From contig CM075939.1 in assembly GCA_038030265.1 (NCBI GenBank), forward strand, positions 38,421,253 to 38,485,252: 64,000 bases of DNA, read 5' to 3'. Positions 11,281-23,600 of this stretch are shown in pieces. The notes beneath the pieces were generated by a model that worked only from the letters and a program-made list of their open reading frames with translations, did no database searches and was not told the origin of the DNA. The first letter of the stretch is position 1; each line of letters begins with the position of its first letter. Position numbers and translations under genes: made by a program. The stretch is from Corythucha ciliata (Eukaryota; Arthropoda; Insecta; Hemiptera; Tingidae).

Positions 11281-11493
11281 AATCCTGGATTTCAAGGTCT
11301 CATTTAAATATGCAGGAAATTCCGTACGATCTTCTTTTTTTCATATTTCACCCCTAAAATAACTGTAAAACCCACATAAACGTTTACCTTGAAAATTCAC
11401 GCTCTTTCGCCTACTTTATTTTAGGAAAGCAAGATCGTACGGGCGTGCCGAATTTCCTAGAGATTTAAATGTGACCTTGAAATCCAGGATTGG
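11281..11493. mobile_element. Foldback element, about 210 bp
   Basis: The left arm (AATCCTGGATTTCAAGGTC then TCATTTAAATATGCAGGAAA, TTCCGTACGATCTT) is inversely matched by the right arm (AAGATCGTACGGG, GAATTTCCTAGAGATTTAAA, GACCTTGAAATCCAGGATT). The arms are about 60 bp with a spacer of about 95 bp and no coding potential. It sits between family-A repeats. Confidence 0.85.
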
Positions 11494-11559
11494 TGCAGAA
11501 ATAAGGCGATAATTTACGTAACGCCGAGTAGGCGAGGTTCGAGGAATCACATTGTACAA

Positions 11560-13330
11560 CTCATCCTTGAACCGCGTGAATTAGCGATTTTTCTCCATTT
11601 TAGCGGCATATTAGCCATTTTTTAAAATCAATTTTAGCAGTAAATTAATGATTTTTCACAATTTTAGCCGTGAATTACCGATTTATCTCAATTTTAGCAG
11701 CGAATTAGCCATTATTCGGAATTTTTGCGGAGTATTAGTATTTTTCCTTTTATTTTAGCGCAAATAAGTGATTTTTTAAAATTGCATCCATGAATTATCA
11801 ATTTTTCTTAATTTTAGCTGTGAATTAGTGATTTTTAGCAATAAAGCAATGAATTAGCGCTTTTTCTTATTTTGAGCCTCGAACGATTGCCTTCAGAAGC
11901 CGAAAATTGTCGTATCCATACTTCTATAGCTTCGAATTAGCGCTTTTTCTTTAGCCGCCGTTTAGCGCTTTTTCTCACTTCTGTCCCCGAATCAGTAGCG
12001 TACCGAGGGGGGCGGACCACCCCGGTCCCCCTACCAGAGAGCCTTCCCCTCCCCAAAGCCTAAAGTTGAGAAATGAGGATTTTTAGGTTCTATGTTCCCG
12101 AATGTAGGTACTGTGAAAACCATGTTTGGTATGCGGTTCGACAACGATATTGGCTCCTTTCCACGATTTTGTCCATTCGACGACCCAGGTCGGAATGGAA
12201 CCTTGCAAAATGACCAGCACAGCAGGGTGGTAGTTGAATATTCGATTTAGCCCACAAAAGCGCTATTCTATGGGCTCAAATTGAGAGAAATCGCGCTTTT
12301 TGTGGGGGTAACTTCGCGGCTGACTCACGCTGACGCTGATTCACAGTTTCTTCTTTAGGTCCTTAAGCGGTTAAAGATGAGAGGGCGCGATAATACGCTG
12401 AACTTGGGGCAGGCATTCGGCAAAAAATTTGGGGAAAGCTCTAATAGTCGTGCACTGTGAAAAATCGTTCATTCACGGCATCTCGATGAAACTTCCGCAC
12501 CAAAATTGAGAAAAAATTGCTGATTCGCAATTTATAGATGCCACATTGCCACTTTATGGCTAAAATGAAGAAAAAACTTCGATTTTGCTGTTCTTTGGTA
12601 AAATTGAGAAGTGCCCAGCTTTTCATTTTTTTGCAAGCGCAGAAAGGCAAAATAAGGAGAAAAAATTCAAGGCTATAAAAGTGAAAAAAACCGCGTGTAA
12701 AATTGCGGGAAAAAACAAAACAACAAAAAACCCCGATAATTTGGCGCTAAAATGGAAAAAAATGGCAAATTCGCAACTGAAATTGCAAAAAAATTACCCA
12801 CCCCAGAGACAAAATGCTAATTCATGACTGAAATTTAAAAGAACGGCTAATTAGCAGCTCCATTTTGGGAAAATGCTTATCCACAGCTAAAGTTGAGAAA
12901 ATCATTAATTACAAAAGTGCTAAAATTGAGAAAAATCGCTAATTCACTAATGAAAAATTAAAATAGCTCTAATTAGCAGCTAAAATTGGGACAATCCAAA
13001 TTCAAGGACACAAATCAAATGAATCACTAATTAATTCGCGGTTAAAATATATAAAAATCGCTAATTCACTGATGAGATCCGGATAAATTGTACAAAAAAC
13101 CTCAATTCACGGAAAAATTGCCCATTCGCGGATACAAAAGTGAAAAGCCGCTAATTTGCACAACACGCTAATTCGCGACTGAAATTTAAAAGAATGGATA
13201 ATTAGCAGCTAAATTTGGGAAAACGCTTATCCACAGCTAAAATGAGAAAATCACTAATCAAAAAACTGCTAAAATTCATAAAAATCGCTAATTCACTAAA
13301 GACAAATTGAAAAAGTTCCAATGAGGAAGT
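11560..13330. repeat. Family-A arrays in both orientations with a TAGCGTACCGAGG module
   Basis: The stretch 11,560-11,990 is T-rich orientation and 12,240-13,330 is A-rich. Between them, about 11,995-12,240 is a non-array module starting AGTAGCGTACCGAGG and containing GAGGATTTTTAGGTTCTAT and GGAATGGAACCTTGCA. Relatives occur at 29,078-29,260 and 57,246-57,375, each time directly before an A-rich array, so the module looks like one end of a larger repeated unit. Confidence 0.7.
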
Positions 13331-14745
13331 AACATAAAAAAAAAAAAAAAATCGCTGGAAACATTTTTTTAAAAAAGAAAATGACTAAATATGACCAGGA
13401 ATGGAATATTAGTGCGTAAATGATTGATTTCGATTTATAGCGAAATAATAAAACTTGCCAAGTTTTTTTGTTACCTTAAACGGTCGGTCTGTGACTCGTG
13501 AAGTAGTTAAGGAGTTGTGACCCCTCCCAACCCTCCGCATCTTGGCTGTTATCATGTCTTGCCCCTTGTTGTCAATCCCATTCTCTTAAGTCCTTTTGTT
13601 TGATTTGTGGGAAACTATTGTAAAGGTCATGCGAATGCTGTTATTGCGTCATCAGCCTATCTAGCCTATTTCAAATGGGTCCCGCAACCCAATAGTTTTA
13701 AAAATTCATAAAAAAAATATGGGGCCGGATTTTATTTGAACGGATCGTGTTTTCGTGAATTTCGGTACCCAAGCTATCACGACAGCATGATTTTGGAAAA
13801 TGTGTTACTTCCTCATTAGCAGCTCCTTACCCTAAGAGAACAGCGAAGTAAAAATGGCCAAAACTCGCCATGTCCCGAATTATCATCCACCGTTGGAACT
13901 TAATGTTGCAAATTTGTCCGTCGTGGCCTAGCCGCTCGAACTCTTATTTCACAAAAAACATTTACCAACTTCCAATTTTACGGATATTTAGCCCCGAAAC
14001 TTGCAATTTTTTCAAATTTAAGACGCGTAACTTGCAATTTGCTCAATCTAGGACCCAAACTTGCAATAAACTCAATCCTTTGAGGCTTTGAGCGCTGTCG
14101 GCACCCATCATCAACGGTAATAAAAAAAAAATCCCCGAAACTTTCAAATTCACGAAATGGAAACGTGAAACTGCAATATCGTGGATTTAGGGTGACCAGC
14201 CGTCCTACTTTTTAGAGCTCATTTTTTCAGGAGTCTGAGGAGAGATCAAAATTGTTCAATTTGTTGTCCTACTTCTCGGTCTCAACAGTTCAACTCACTA
14301 ACTTATTTCACGTTCATCTATTAAACAGAGCTGTGGGGCTTAGCAGCGACGTCGCCAGTCCTCGTTTTCGCCCACACACTGTTCTGTATCAGCCCTGGCC
14401 AGTCGGCGGTCTCTTCCCTGACTTGGGTTTTGCCATGTCAGGTCGAGCACGCTAGTGGCGAGGATCGTAGGAAAGCATATAAGACCCTTGAAAAGCCTGC
14501 GGAAGCTTTTGAAAGCCTTGTAAGAGCCTTAGAAAGCATTCAAAAACCTATAAAAGACTGTGAGCCCCCACGAAGCCTTCAAAATATTTTCCTCCAAAAT
14601 TTTGCAAATTTTGGGGGTTTTCATGAGGGCGCTGGCGTGGGAGGCTCTCCACGATCACTTTAAGAAAAAAAATGTCGAGGACATTGAGTCCCGAAACTTA
14701 ACAATTTAGCTGATAATTAACACCAAGTGATATAATTTTGTGACT
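13331..14745. other. Non-coding DNA with family-B traces and a dispersed repeat
   Basis: The stretch 13,330-13,860 is unremarkable. The stretch 13,950-14,180 has family-B units (CGGATATTTAGCCCCGAAAC). The stretch 14,190-14,320 (GGTGACCAGCCGTCCTACTT, GCTCATTTTTTCAGGAGTC) resembles 44,600-44,735. The stretch 14,465-14,580 is a loose 18-21-bp repetition around GAAAGCCTT. The open frames at 14,252-14,663 cross these repeats and lack protein features. Confidence 0.4.
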
Positions 14746-15600
14746 ATTTCTTCCATTTTCAGTTATGAATGAGCGTTTTCCCTCAATTTCAGCTGTGAAT
14801 TAGCGCTTTTTCTCAATTTTATCTGCGAATACTGAGCGATTTTCACAATATTCACAGAGGATTAGCAATTTTCCACTTCTACCTCTGAAACATGGTTTTT
14901 TATCAATTTTAACTCAGTTCTAAAAGACAATTTCACGCGTTTGGAGCCGTGACGAAAGAAATTCTTTGGGTTGGGCTCTTCTGAGGACCAATTTCGCGTG
15001 TATTGTTGCGAAGCGAGTATTGTATCAAAATTGCATTAACGCGGCGCGCGAAGGGGTGTAGTCCGGTTTAACGCTTTTTCTATTTTTATTTTTTTATTTT
15101 ATTTTATTAAAAACCAAGTTTTACGGGTTTTGGTAGCTAACAAACCATTTTCGCGGGTTAAATACCGCTAGAAAAAATAGAAAAATTGCCAGGTTTGGCT
15201 CGCTAAAAAAAGTCTATTCTGAAGAATTTTGTTACTTGCCCGTTTCGCCTCGTTCAAAGACCGATTCCGTCGTGGATTTCGGCTAGCTGATAAACCCCCA
15301 TTTCGCGGGGTTGCCTCATTGAAGTAATCCGTTCCACCTGTAGTCTGCAATAGGCAACATCTTCTCTAGTGAAGCTGCCCACCCCTAGATCAAAGACTGG
15401 CGACGCCCCTGATTGGAGCTATGTTGGACGCAATTTTCACGCGATGAATAGTCGTAAAATTGTTGTTTTGGTTACCGGGAGAACAAAAGAAACCCCAGGA
15501 AACCATTTAGGACCCGTAGCCGGCCAAATCTGGTTCTTATTAATGGCTGTTCTTAATGCGGCAGGTCCACGGCGATTAGTTTAGAAATCACGTCAATCAG
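14745..15600. repeat. Short T-rich family-A array, then mixed non-coding DNA
   Basis: Units of the AATTAGCGCTTTTTCTCAAT type occur at 14,745-14,910. The remainder has family-C-like phrases (CCAATTTCGCG, GGTTTGGCTCG) and a copy of the recurrent GCCCACCCCTAGATCAAA phrase that is also near 25,030. There is no gene. Confidence 0.45.
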
Positions 15601-17660
15601 TTCTTAATGGAAAAAGTCCATGCCTAAAAGTTTGTAAAAAGCGCTAATTTGGTTCTAAAAATAATAAAAAGTGCTAATTATTTAGGGCAAGTGCACGCTA
15701 AAAATTTAAAAGAAGCGCTAATTCGCGGCTAAAATGGAAAAAAGTGCTAATCGGTGGCTGAATCGAGAAAAACCGGTCTTAAAAGACTAAAATTTGTAAA
15801 ATTTATTTATTTGCGGCTAAAATGGTCAATTCCCGTTTTTTAAGGCAACTTAGCCAACTTCAGTTTCTGTACGTCCTTATTATAACCGGCTAAACTAGAG
15901 AAACAACGCTAAGTTGTTCTTGGACGCAAGTCCGGGGCTATAAGTTTGGAAAAACCTCCAATGCCCGGCTAAAATAGAGTATAAAGAAGGCTAATAAGTT
16001 AATTATTTGCTTCAAAAATTGCCAATTTGCGATGTATAGAGGCAATTTCGAGGCTAAAAATCGATAAAAAGCTGTTCTTACAGCAAGTGAGCGGTAGAAA
16101 GTTTGGAAAAAAGCCCAGGTGGAGAAAAAGTGCTGATTCGTGGCTAAATCTATAAAATCTGTACTGATGGCTAAATTTATAAGTGACTTTTTATGCGACA
16201 ATAATTGCCAATTCACGACTTTTGAAGCCAAATTTGAGGCTAAAAATTGATAAAAAGCGCTAAGGAGCCGTTTTTCGACCAAGTCCGCGACTAAACGTGT
16301 GAAAAAAGTGTTAATTCGCGGCTAAAATTTAGAAACCGTGCTAATGAGTAGTTCCTATATTGGAATAAGACCATGGTTTTAAAAGTTTGCGAAAAGTGCT
16401 AATTCGATGCTGACATTAATAAAAAGCGCTAATTGCCCGCTAAAATTTAGACATTTAGTGCTAATGAGCTGTTCTTGGGGAAAGTGCGCCTCTTTAAGTT
16501 CATTAAAAGCGCTAATTCGCGGCGAAAATATAGAAAAAGTGCTAATCCAAGACTAGATTATGAAAAATCGGTCTTCGCTGGCTAAAATTAAAAAATTGCA
16601 TTTATTTCGGACAAAAATTATTTTATTTCACGACTTTTGGAAGCAACTTTTAAGTTGAAATAGCATAAAAACGCAAATCTCTTGTTTCTGTAAGTCCTTG
16701 GGCTGCTAAAATTGAGAAAAAGCGTTTATGGCCTGCTCTTAGGGCAAGTCCACGACTAAACGTTCAGAAAAATTGCTAATTCGCTGCTAAAATTGAGACA
16801 AAATGATAATGATCTGTTTTCAGGGCAAGTCGACGGGTAAAAGTTCAGCAAAAGCGATAAATTTCAGCTAAAAAATTGAGAAAAACTACGCGGGCGCGTA
16901 AATTGATGAAAGACATTTTCTTGCAACTTGGAGGCTGAAAATCAAGAAAAAGCGCTATGGAGCTGTTTATGTAGGGCAAGTCCGACGCGGCTAAAAGTTA
17001 GGAAAGAAAAGCTGATTCGCGGCTAAATTTAGAAATCACGCTAATTGGCTGTTCTTACTGGGGCAAGTCCATGGCTAACAGTTTGGAAAAAGCTCTAATT
17101 CACTGCTACGAGCTGTTCATGGGGGCAAGTCCGCGGCTGAAAGTTCAAAAGTAGCCGTAATTTGCGGCTAAAATTGAAAATGTACTAATTTATGGAAAAT
17201 CGTCACTCTGGGCTTAAATTGATGAAGGCATTCAAGGGATTCAAGGGATTGAAGGCATTGTTGGTGGCAAAAATAGAAAATTCGCAGTTTTTGGAGGAAA
17301 TTTCGCGGTTAAAATAGAGACAAAACAAAAATCCCCAGTTTTTATTCGTCCTTTGGCGGCTAAAACCGAGAAACAGTCCTAATGATTAACAAGTCTGTGG
17401 TTAAACGCGAAAAAAACAAAAAAAAACGCTTATTCTCGGTTAAAATTGAGAAAACTCATAATAAAGCGTTCTCATAGGGCAAGTCCGCGGATATAAGTTT
17501 TTAAAAAGACCGAGTTTGCGGCTAAACATGAGAAGAACGTAAATCTTTATTTTCTGTAGGCCTTAAAGGCGGCTAAATTTAGAAACAGGGCTAATAAGTT
17601 ATTCTTGAGGGAAAAAAGCGAGCCTGAAAGTTGGCAAAAAGCCGTTTTCGCGACCACAGT
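15600..17660. repeat. Large A-rich family-A array, variant carrying a GGGCAAGTCC interspersion
   Basis: About 2 kb of units such as AAGCGCTAATTCGCGGCTAA spaced about 30 bp. In this block the basic unit alternates with a second phrase (GAGCTGTTCTTAGGGCAAGT then CCGCGGCTAAAAGTT), which recurs at least ten times and is not prominent in the other family-A blocks. It lies 3' of the RNF139-like gene. Confidence 0.75.
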
Positions 17661-17699
17661 ACAAAATATTTTTTTAAAGAAAATAAGAAGAAAATTCAA

Positions 17700-17795
17700 A
17701 TGAGATTTTATTTTGTGAAAAATACGTCATCCTAGCCGCTGCATAACCGGAATGAACCCCATAAAGATTTCTACGTTTAGAGTCACATTGAATTA
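17700..17795. repeat. 95-bp direct repeat, second copy at 23,266-23,358
   Basis: CAAATGAGATTTTATTTTGT then GAAAAATACGTCATCCTAG, GCATAACCGGAATGAACC and GTTTAGAGTCACATTGAATT are identical in the two copies except for a 10-bp indel. This copy lies about 160 bp downstream of the RNF139 stop codon. Its minus strand contains AATAAA, a possible poly(A) signal for that gene. Confidence 0.85.
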
Positions 17796-17951
17796 ATTTA
17801 CACAGTCTGATAATGCTTGCCTTCCTTAGCTTTGCTTTTTTCTTCTTCTTTTTTAGGAACAGTCAAATCGGCCTGGCCGTTGCCTATCACGAATTATTTT
17901 ATAAATTACAATTTCACTTAAGCACACTTACTTAAATTCGATTGAAGTAAG

Positions 17952-19919
17952 TCACGAAGAAGGTTCATTTTCTTTTTCTACTTCTACTTTGTACAAAATA
18001 TCGTGACAGAGGGGACACCGATCCTGGATGAGAAAATTTTGATTGTTAATGAAAATTAAGGCAAGGAAGAAGGGAACACTTACTTGTACGTAAAGCCATT
18101 TACGGAGACAAACGCCGTGAAAATAATGGTTACACCGGGTGATTTTGGCCGTTCGCATTTCCTGGTAACAGATGGCACAAACGTCGTCCAGTTGAGCCAA
18201 TTGAGACTCGCTCGCTTCAGGAAGGGACTCGATTTTATTCACGGCCGTTCGACGTTTCATAAAGACGAGCCAACCGGATCGTGCTTCGCACCATATGTTA
18301 AAATAAGCGTGAATGCCCATCATACCGGCGCGAATCGCTCCACCGGACTCGAAGACAAGTATCCAGGCGCCGTTGAAAAAGAGGAAAATTCCGAAACAGA
18401 ATTCAACGCTGTTGCCGAGGACGCGAATATAATAGACGTAGTCGTCGAGCTTTTCCCAGAATGTGGAACGATACGCGTCGATGAGAAAAAGGGTGTAGAT
18501 GAGCAGGGAGACGATCACTTTCACAATGACTTCAACGCTAAAGGCTGACACGGCTAGAAGCCACGTCGACATTGGGTGGTTAGTCCATAGATAAAACAGT
18601 AGTCCAACTGGATAGATTATCAGAAACAGGCACACGAGAAGCGCTCGGATGTGCCTGAACGGAAAATAAAATAATTAAAAAGTTATTTATAAGCCTATTA
18701 AGCGAGAAACAAACCTGTGTAGCGCTGGATTATGCGAAGCGCTCAAAGACATGAGTAAAGGGTTGACAATGTTGTGTATAAAGTGAAGAAGGGCTGTGAA
18801 TAACAAGCAGAAATTTCTGCAGAGCCGTACGAAACGTTTCTCGGGTTCGAGGCCAGTTAGACCAGTCTGAAGAGCAAGAATATAGAAAAGTATGGCGGAC
18901 ACTGTCCCAATACTTTGATCATCTTCATCGTCAATAAGAAGAACCTGAATTAAGAAAAGAGGAGAATTTGCGTTACAAGTAATAAGATAAACGGACTTAC
19001 CCATTGAAAGAAACAGCCAATATAGTGGCATCCGTAAGATATGACCGAAGTCATGCCGAGGACGGCGGTCAGAGTTTCACCCCCTGAAATAAGTAAAGTC
19101 TTCCCCAGGAGGAGTAAATTGGATAAATTAAACTCGAACGACAGAAGCTGCATAGCAACCGCTTGTTCCAACAGTCGGAGAACCCAGAAAGTGCGTAGAA
19201 CGCTGGGCACGTTAAGTCGGTTCCACTCGTTTTCAACGAGCGTCGTAAGGCCGAAATTACTGTTAAAAGACCGTTTAAAAAAAAAAAAGTTCTCACTTCA
19301 ACTCAAGATTCAACTTTTTATCACCTAATAAAATTATGCGCGTGACCGTAGCCATCGCACAGCAAGTTGACAATGGTTAAAACAGAGCTCCATAATATAA
19401 ATTTCACCATAACCAAGGGAAGAACGGCGGCGAATACCGGCGCGTGACTCAGAAATGATGGACTGAGTGGCAGGAGACACAGAAGAGTGGGCGCTGTAAA
19501 TGAAATGGGCCACAATTTTTGCAAAATGGCGTGCCTGTTAATAAAAAAAAGAAAAAGCGAGTTCAGTCAACTTCGCTAAAATTAATAGAAAATGAATTAA
19601 ATGGCAAGGGGAGGGGAGGGGGAGAGAACGAACCTAGGGCCCAAGTGAATATGCGAGAAAACCGCCGCTAGAGCGATTTGTGCGAAATAATTCTCGATTA
19701 GAATGAGACCGTCGTTGCTGAAAAGGCGAGATACGTTAAACGCGAGAAAGTCCTCGATCGGGCTAGGCCGGCCTGGTCCGGTCGCTTCGAGAACTGTTTT
19801 GACTGTCATGACATTCCCCCAATATGAAAAGAATATAACGGCCACTGAAATGGCGTACGTGTAGACGATGAGTAAATGTTTGGTCCATAACAGGAACGTA
19901 ATAAGTGCTGCTAAACAAC
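17952..19919 (-). CDS. RNF139: RNF139-like gene, exons 2-7 (sterol-sensing-like membrane region and RING)
   Basis: Exon 2 (19919-19634) opens after a TTTTTTTTTCAG acceptor with two bases completing the codon split by exon 1. Exons 2-5 encode hydrophobic segments (for example [52 protein letters not shown]). Exon 6 (18654-18084) encodes the last membrane segments, the family-typical [14 protein letters not shown] linker and most of the RING up to WLYVQ. Exon 7 (18023-17952) supplies the last two zinc ligands (CPLC) and a tail ending NEPSS. Introns: 19535-19633, 19260-19324, 18945-19000, 18655-18714, 18024-18083. The last intron is 60 bp, a multiple of three without an in-frame stop, so an unspliced transcript would insert 20 residues inside the RING. 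The conceptual frame on the opposite strand (18084-18548) is a shadow. Confidence 0.95.
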
Positions 19920-20618
19920 CTGAAAAAAAAAGGGAAATCTGTAATAATGGAGCGTGGTTGGTGTGATCGAGTGGCGGGGGGGTTCTGAGGGTTAAATTGG
20001 CAAAGTTCGGCAAAAATAATTCAGTTATGAATAATTTACATCAAAGGACACGGGGACTTACAGAATCCAAGTTTTTGGTCTATCTCTAGTATACTAATAC
20101 CATTATCAGAGAAACAGCACGTTTACGTCCATAGCTGCGAAATTGTGAGCTAAATATATGCGAAATTGTAAGTTTCGGGTCTGAATATACGAAAACTTGT
20201 GAGTTCATGGTCTTAATTTTCCCACCCTTAGGCCAAGAAATTAACAATTATGGTTGCATTAAGACCATAAACTGGCTAATTCATTGAAATTAAGATCCGA
20301 AAAAGTTCATTCGACGGATATTCAGCCAGGAAATCACTGATATTTAGGTAAAAATAATGTAATTTTACAGTTATTACATATTAATATACCCGAAACGTGC
20401 CATTCCGTTGACATTAATAACCAAATCTTGTAATTTCGCTGAAATTAAGAATCGAAACTTGCTATTTCGTTGAAGTTAAGACCGGAAATTTGCATTTTCA
20501 CAGACTCAAAACATGACATTTTTGCCAGAATCAGCCCGGAAGACCCGAAAGTCACATTGCCGCGAATATTCGGCCATGGAACTTCCAATTTCCGCTGACA
20601 CCGGCTGGATCGACCGCT

Positions 20619-20669
<51 letters not shown>

Positions 20670-23600
20670 GCTAAACTACCAATTTCGCTTAAATTAACCC
20701 GAAACTTTCAATTTCTAGTAAATTCAGCCAGGAAACTTGAAATTGTCCTCGAACTAGAACTCGAATGACTGCAAAGACTCACAAATATTCTCCTCTAAAT
20801 ATTCCAATTACGCGGCTATTCGTCCGGGTATGGGCGCAGTCGAAACTTAAAAACAAATACGCCCCGAAACTAGAAATTTCGAGGAAACACAGGATCTGCA
20901 ACTCCTAAAATTGTGCCTGGAAATATCCAATTTTGCATGTAATTGCCTTCACATTGTTGAAGGCCAGAGGTACGGCGAAGACGCCTCGTCAGCCTACACG
21001 GTTAGTCGTGGCCGGGAAGCCCAGGGGGAAAATTGAAAGGGTTTTCATCAATTTTAGCTGTGAATTAGAGCTTTTTCAATTTTAGCGGCAAATTGGCGGT
21101 TTTCCACTTTTGGCGTTGAATCAGCGGGAGTTACTTAATTTTAGCCGCGGAATCAACCCAAGTTACAGGACACTAGCGCTTTTCACAATTTCAGCCACGA
21201 ATTGGCAGTAACGCCCAATCGTTGATCAATTTGGTGACAGGAATTTATTTAGGGAACGACTCATGCTTGCTGGGATGGACTCATGCTTGCTGGGATGGGC
21301 TCATGCTTGTTAGTGATAAATCAATGTAACGGCTTCGGTGGCCTGACAAAGTGAGCGAGCACCCGTGGCGCAGTTATAATTACAACCCCAGGTCCTGGGG
21401 TCCCAGAATCCCGGCGAAATTGGGATTTGAAAAAGCAAAATCCGCGAACTTAGGTTACGATAGAATGAAAATAAGCGAAATTGGGGTTAAAAAGAACCAA
21501 AATGACGAAATCTGGTTTTTGAGTGAGCCAATTAGCGAATTTGGTTTATATCAAAGAGCGAAATTTGTTTTGGAAAGATTAAAAGCAAAATAAGGGCACA
21601 GAATAGCAAAAATCCGTGAAATTTGAGAATGAAGGAGCCAAATTCGTCACATTTGTTTATGAAAAAACGTCGAAAAATATTTGAAAGGGCCAAATTCACG
21701 AGATTTCGTTTTTGAACGAGCCGAATTCGAACTAATCAAACCCGTGGAACTGGTTTTATGCAGAGATAAAGTAATGATTTAACGTTGTTGATAAAGCATA
21801 AACTCCCGAAATTGGGTTTTGAAGGTGCCAAACCAAAGAAATTTTTTGGTTTTGAGGAGAAAGTTCCCTAAAATTGGAATTTCAGCGAGCTGAATCGCAA
21901 AATTTGATGTTAAATGAGCGAGAATCCTCAAACTTGAGTGTTGTGAGAGCCAAAGAGACGAAATTTGGTTTCTGAAAGAATGAAAATTCGCGGAGTTAAG
22001 GTCTGAAATCGCAAAGATCTGTGAATTTATGGCGTTTTCCATTGCCTAAAATTCCGCTCTGGAGCCGAGGATTTCCACCCGTCTTCTCCGTTACCATATG
22101 ATATAATTCAGAGAAAACGGGTGGAAATGCTTAGCTTCAAAGCGGAATTTTAGGCAAATGGAAAACGCTATTAGGTTGAAAATTAGCGTCCTGAAAATAG
22201 CCCATCTGGCAAATTACGCTCGAAAAATGACCAAACTGACCATTCTTGACGTAATGTGGAGACAACTGGCAATTCACACCTTGAAAATAGCTAAAACTAT
22301 CAATTTGTGCCCTGAAAATGGCCAAACCGGCAATATACGTCTTAAAATGGCAAACAGACTATTCGAACCTTGAATGAAATGTCCTTCATTTCATGTCCTG
22401 AAAGTGAAATAATCGAATTCGCGCCCCAAAAAGGGCTCACCCCTGAATTCGCGCCCAACAGAAGGGGCGTAAAATGACGATTCGCGCTTTGAAAATGGTT
22501 AAGCTGACGAAATTCGCCCTAAGACTATGACCATATTTGATATTCACGCCCTGAAACGATAAACTGATCATAATTGTTCCCGCACCGTCTCCACCTTCAC
22601 GACTGAACGACTCCTCCCACTCTCACTCCCACTCACACAGTGGTCACACTCGCTTCTGAATTGGATGAACTGTTTACACTCATCCAAGCTCTATAAAATA
22701 GCTAGACTCGCCGTCTATTCACCTGCTAAACTGATCATTTTGCGTCCTGAAAACGGTTATACGGACAATTCGCGCCCAGAAAATGGAAAAACAGACTAAA
22801 ACATTCCCTCAAAATGGCTTGTCTAACGGTTTTAAAATGGAAAAACTGACGATTCAATAAACGGTGTTTATTGAAGTAAAATGGTGAGCTCTTTCCAGAA
22901 GCGTTGGCCGTTTTATTCTAAGTCCAACGGTTGCGCCCCGAAGCGGAATGTTTGGTAGAAAAGTGCCTTGGGCCGAAAAAAGTACTAATGTGCCTAAGGC
23001 GTACTATTTCGTTTTAACCAAGGGAGGCGAGACTGACTTATTCCAGTCGTGGATGATTCCAGATTTTCCCGGACTGTAGACACCGTTTTCACGGATATCC
23101 ATGGGAGGGGAGCTTCCCCACTCGCGTCTCGCTGCAGGTTAATACAGACTGCTCGGACGTGACGTGGGAACAGGCTTTCCCACGTGTGTTTGAAAATTCC
23201 AGAAAGGCTTTTATTTGTTTACGTTCATAGTGGTCTGACAAGCATTATCTCACGTGTTCCAAATCCAAATGAGATTTTATTTTGTGAAAAATACGTCATC
23301 CTAGCCGCTGCATAACCGGAATGAACCCCATACGTTTAGAGTCACATTGAATTAATTTATGTACATATATTATTTTGCTAAATTTGTCTGTATGGAAGTA
23401 TGCTCCTCAGTTTTGATCACAATAAAAACATATGTTCTAATGAATTTCAAGAATTCCTTAATGTCAAGGAGCATTCATAAATACGGGCATAAGTGGGCAG
23501 ACTATAACCACGGAAACCAAGAAAATTCGACATAAAAATGGTTAATTTTTTAAAAACAACAACCCGTTGTTCCCGGTCCGCTCCTTACGATACAGCTTAG

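Noticed and set aside
18084..18548. 154-codon plus-strand open frame
   Set aside because: It is antisense to RNF139 exon 6, which has clear homology, splice sites and the RING motif.
20062..20110. Candidate extra RNF139 exon with a strong GTAAGTCC donor (frame [10 protein letters not shown])
   Set aside because: A 35-bp exon would fit the phase at its 3' side, but exon 1 joins directly to exon 2 in phase and in the family alignment, so including it would break both.
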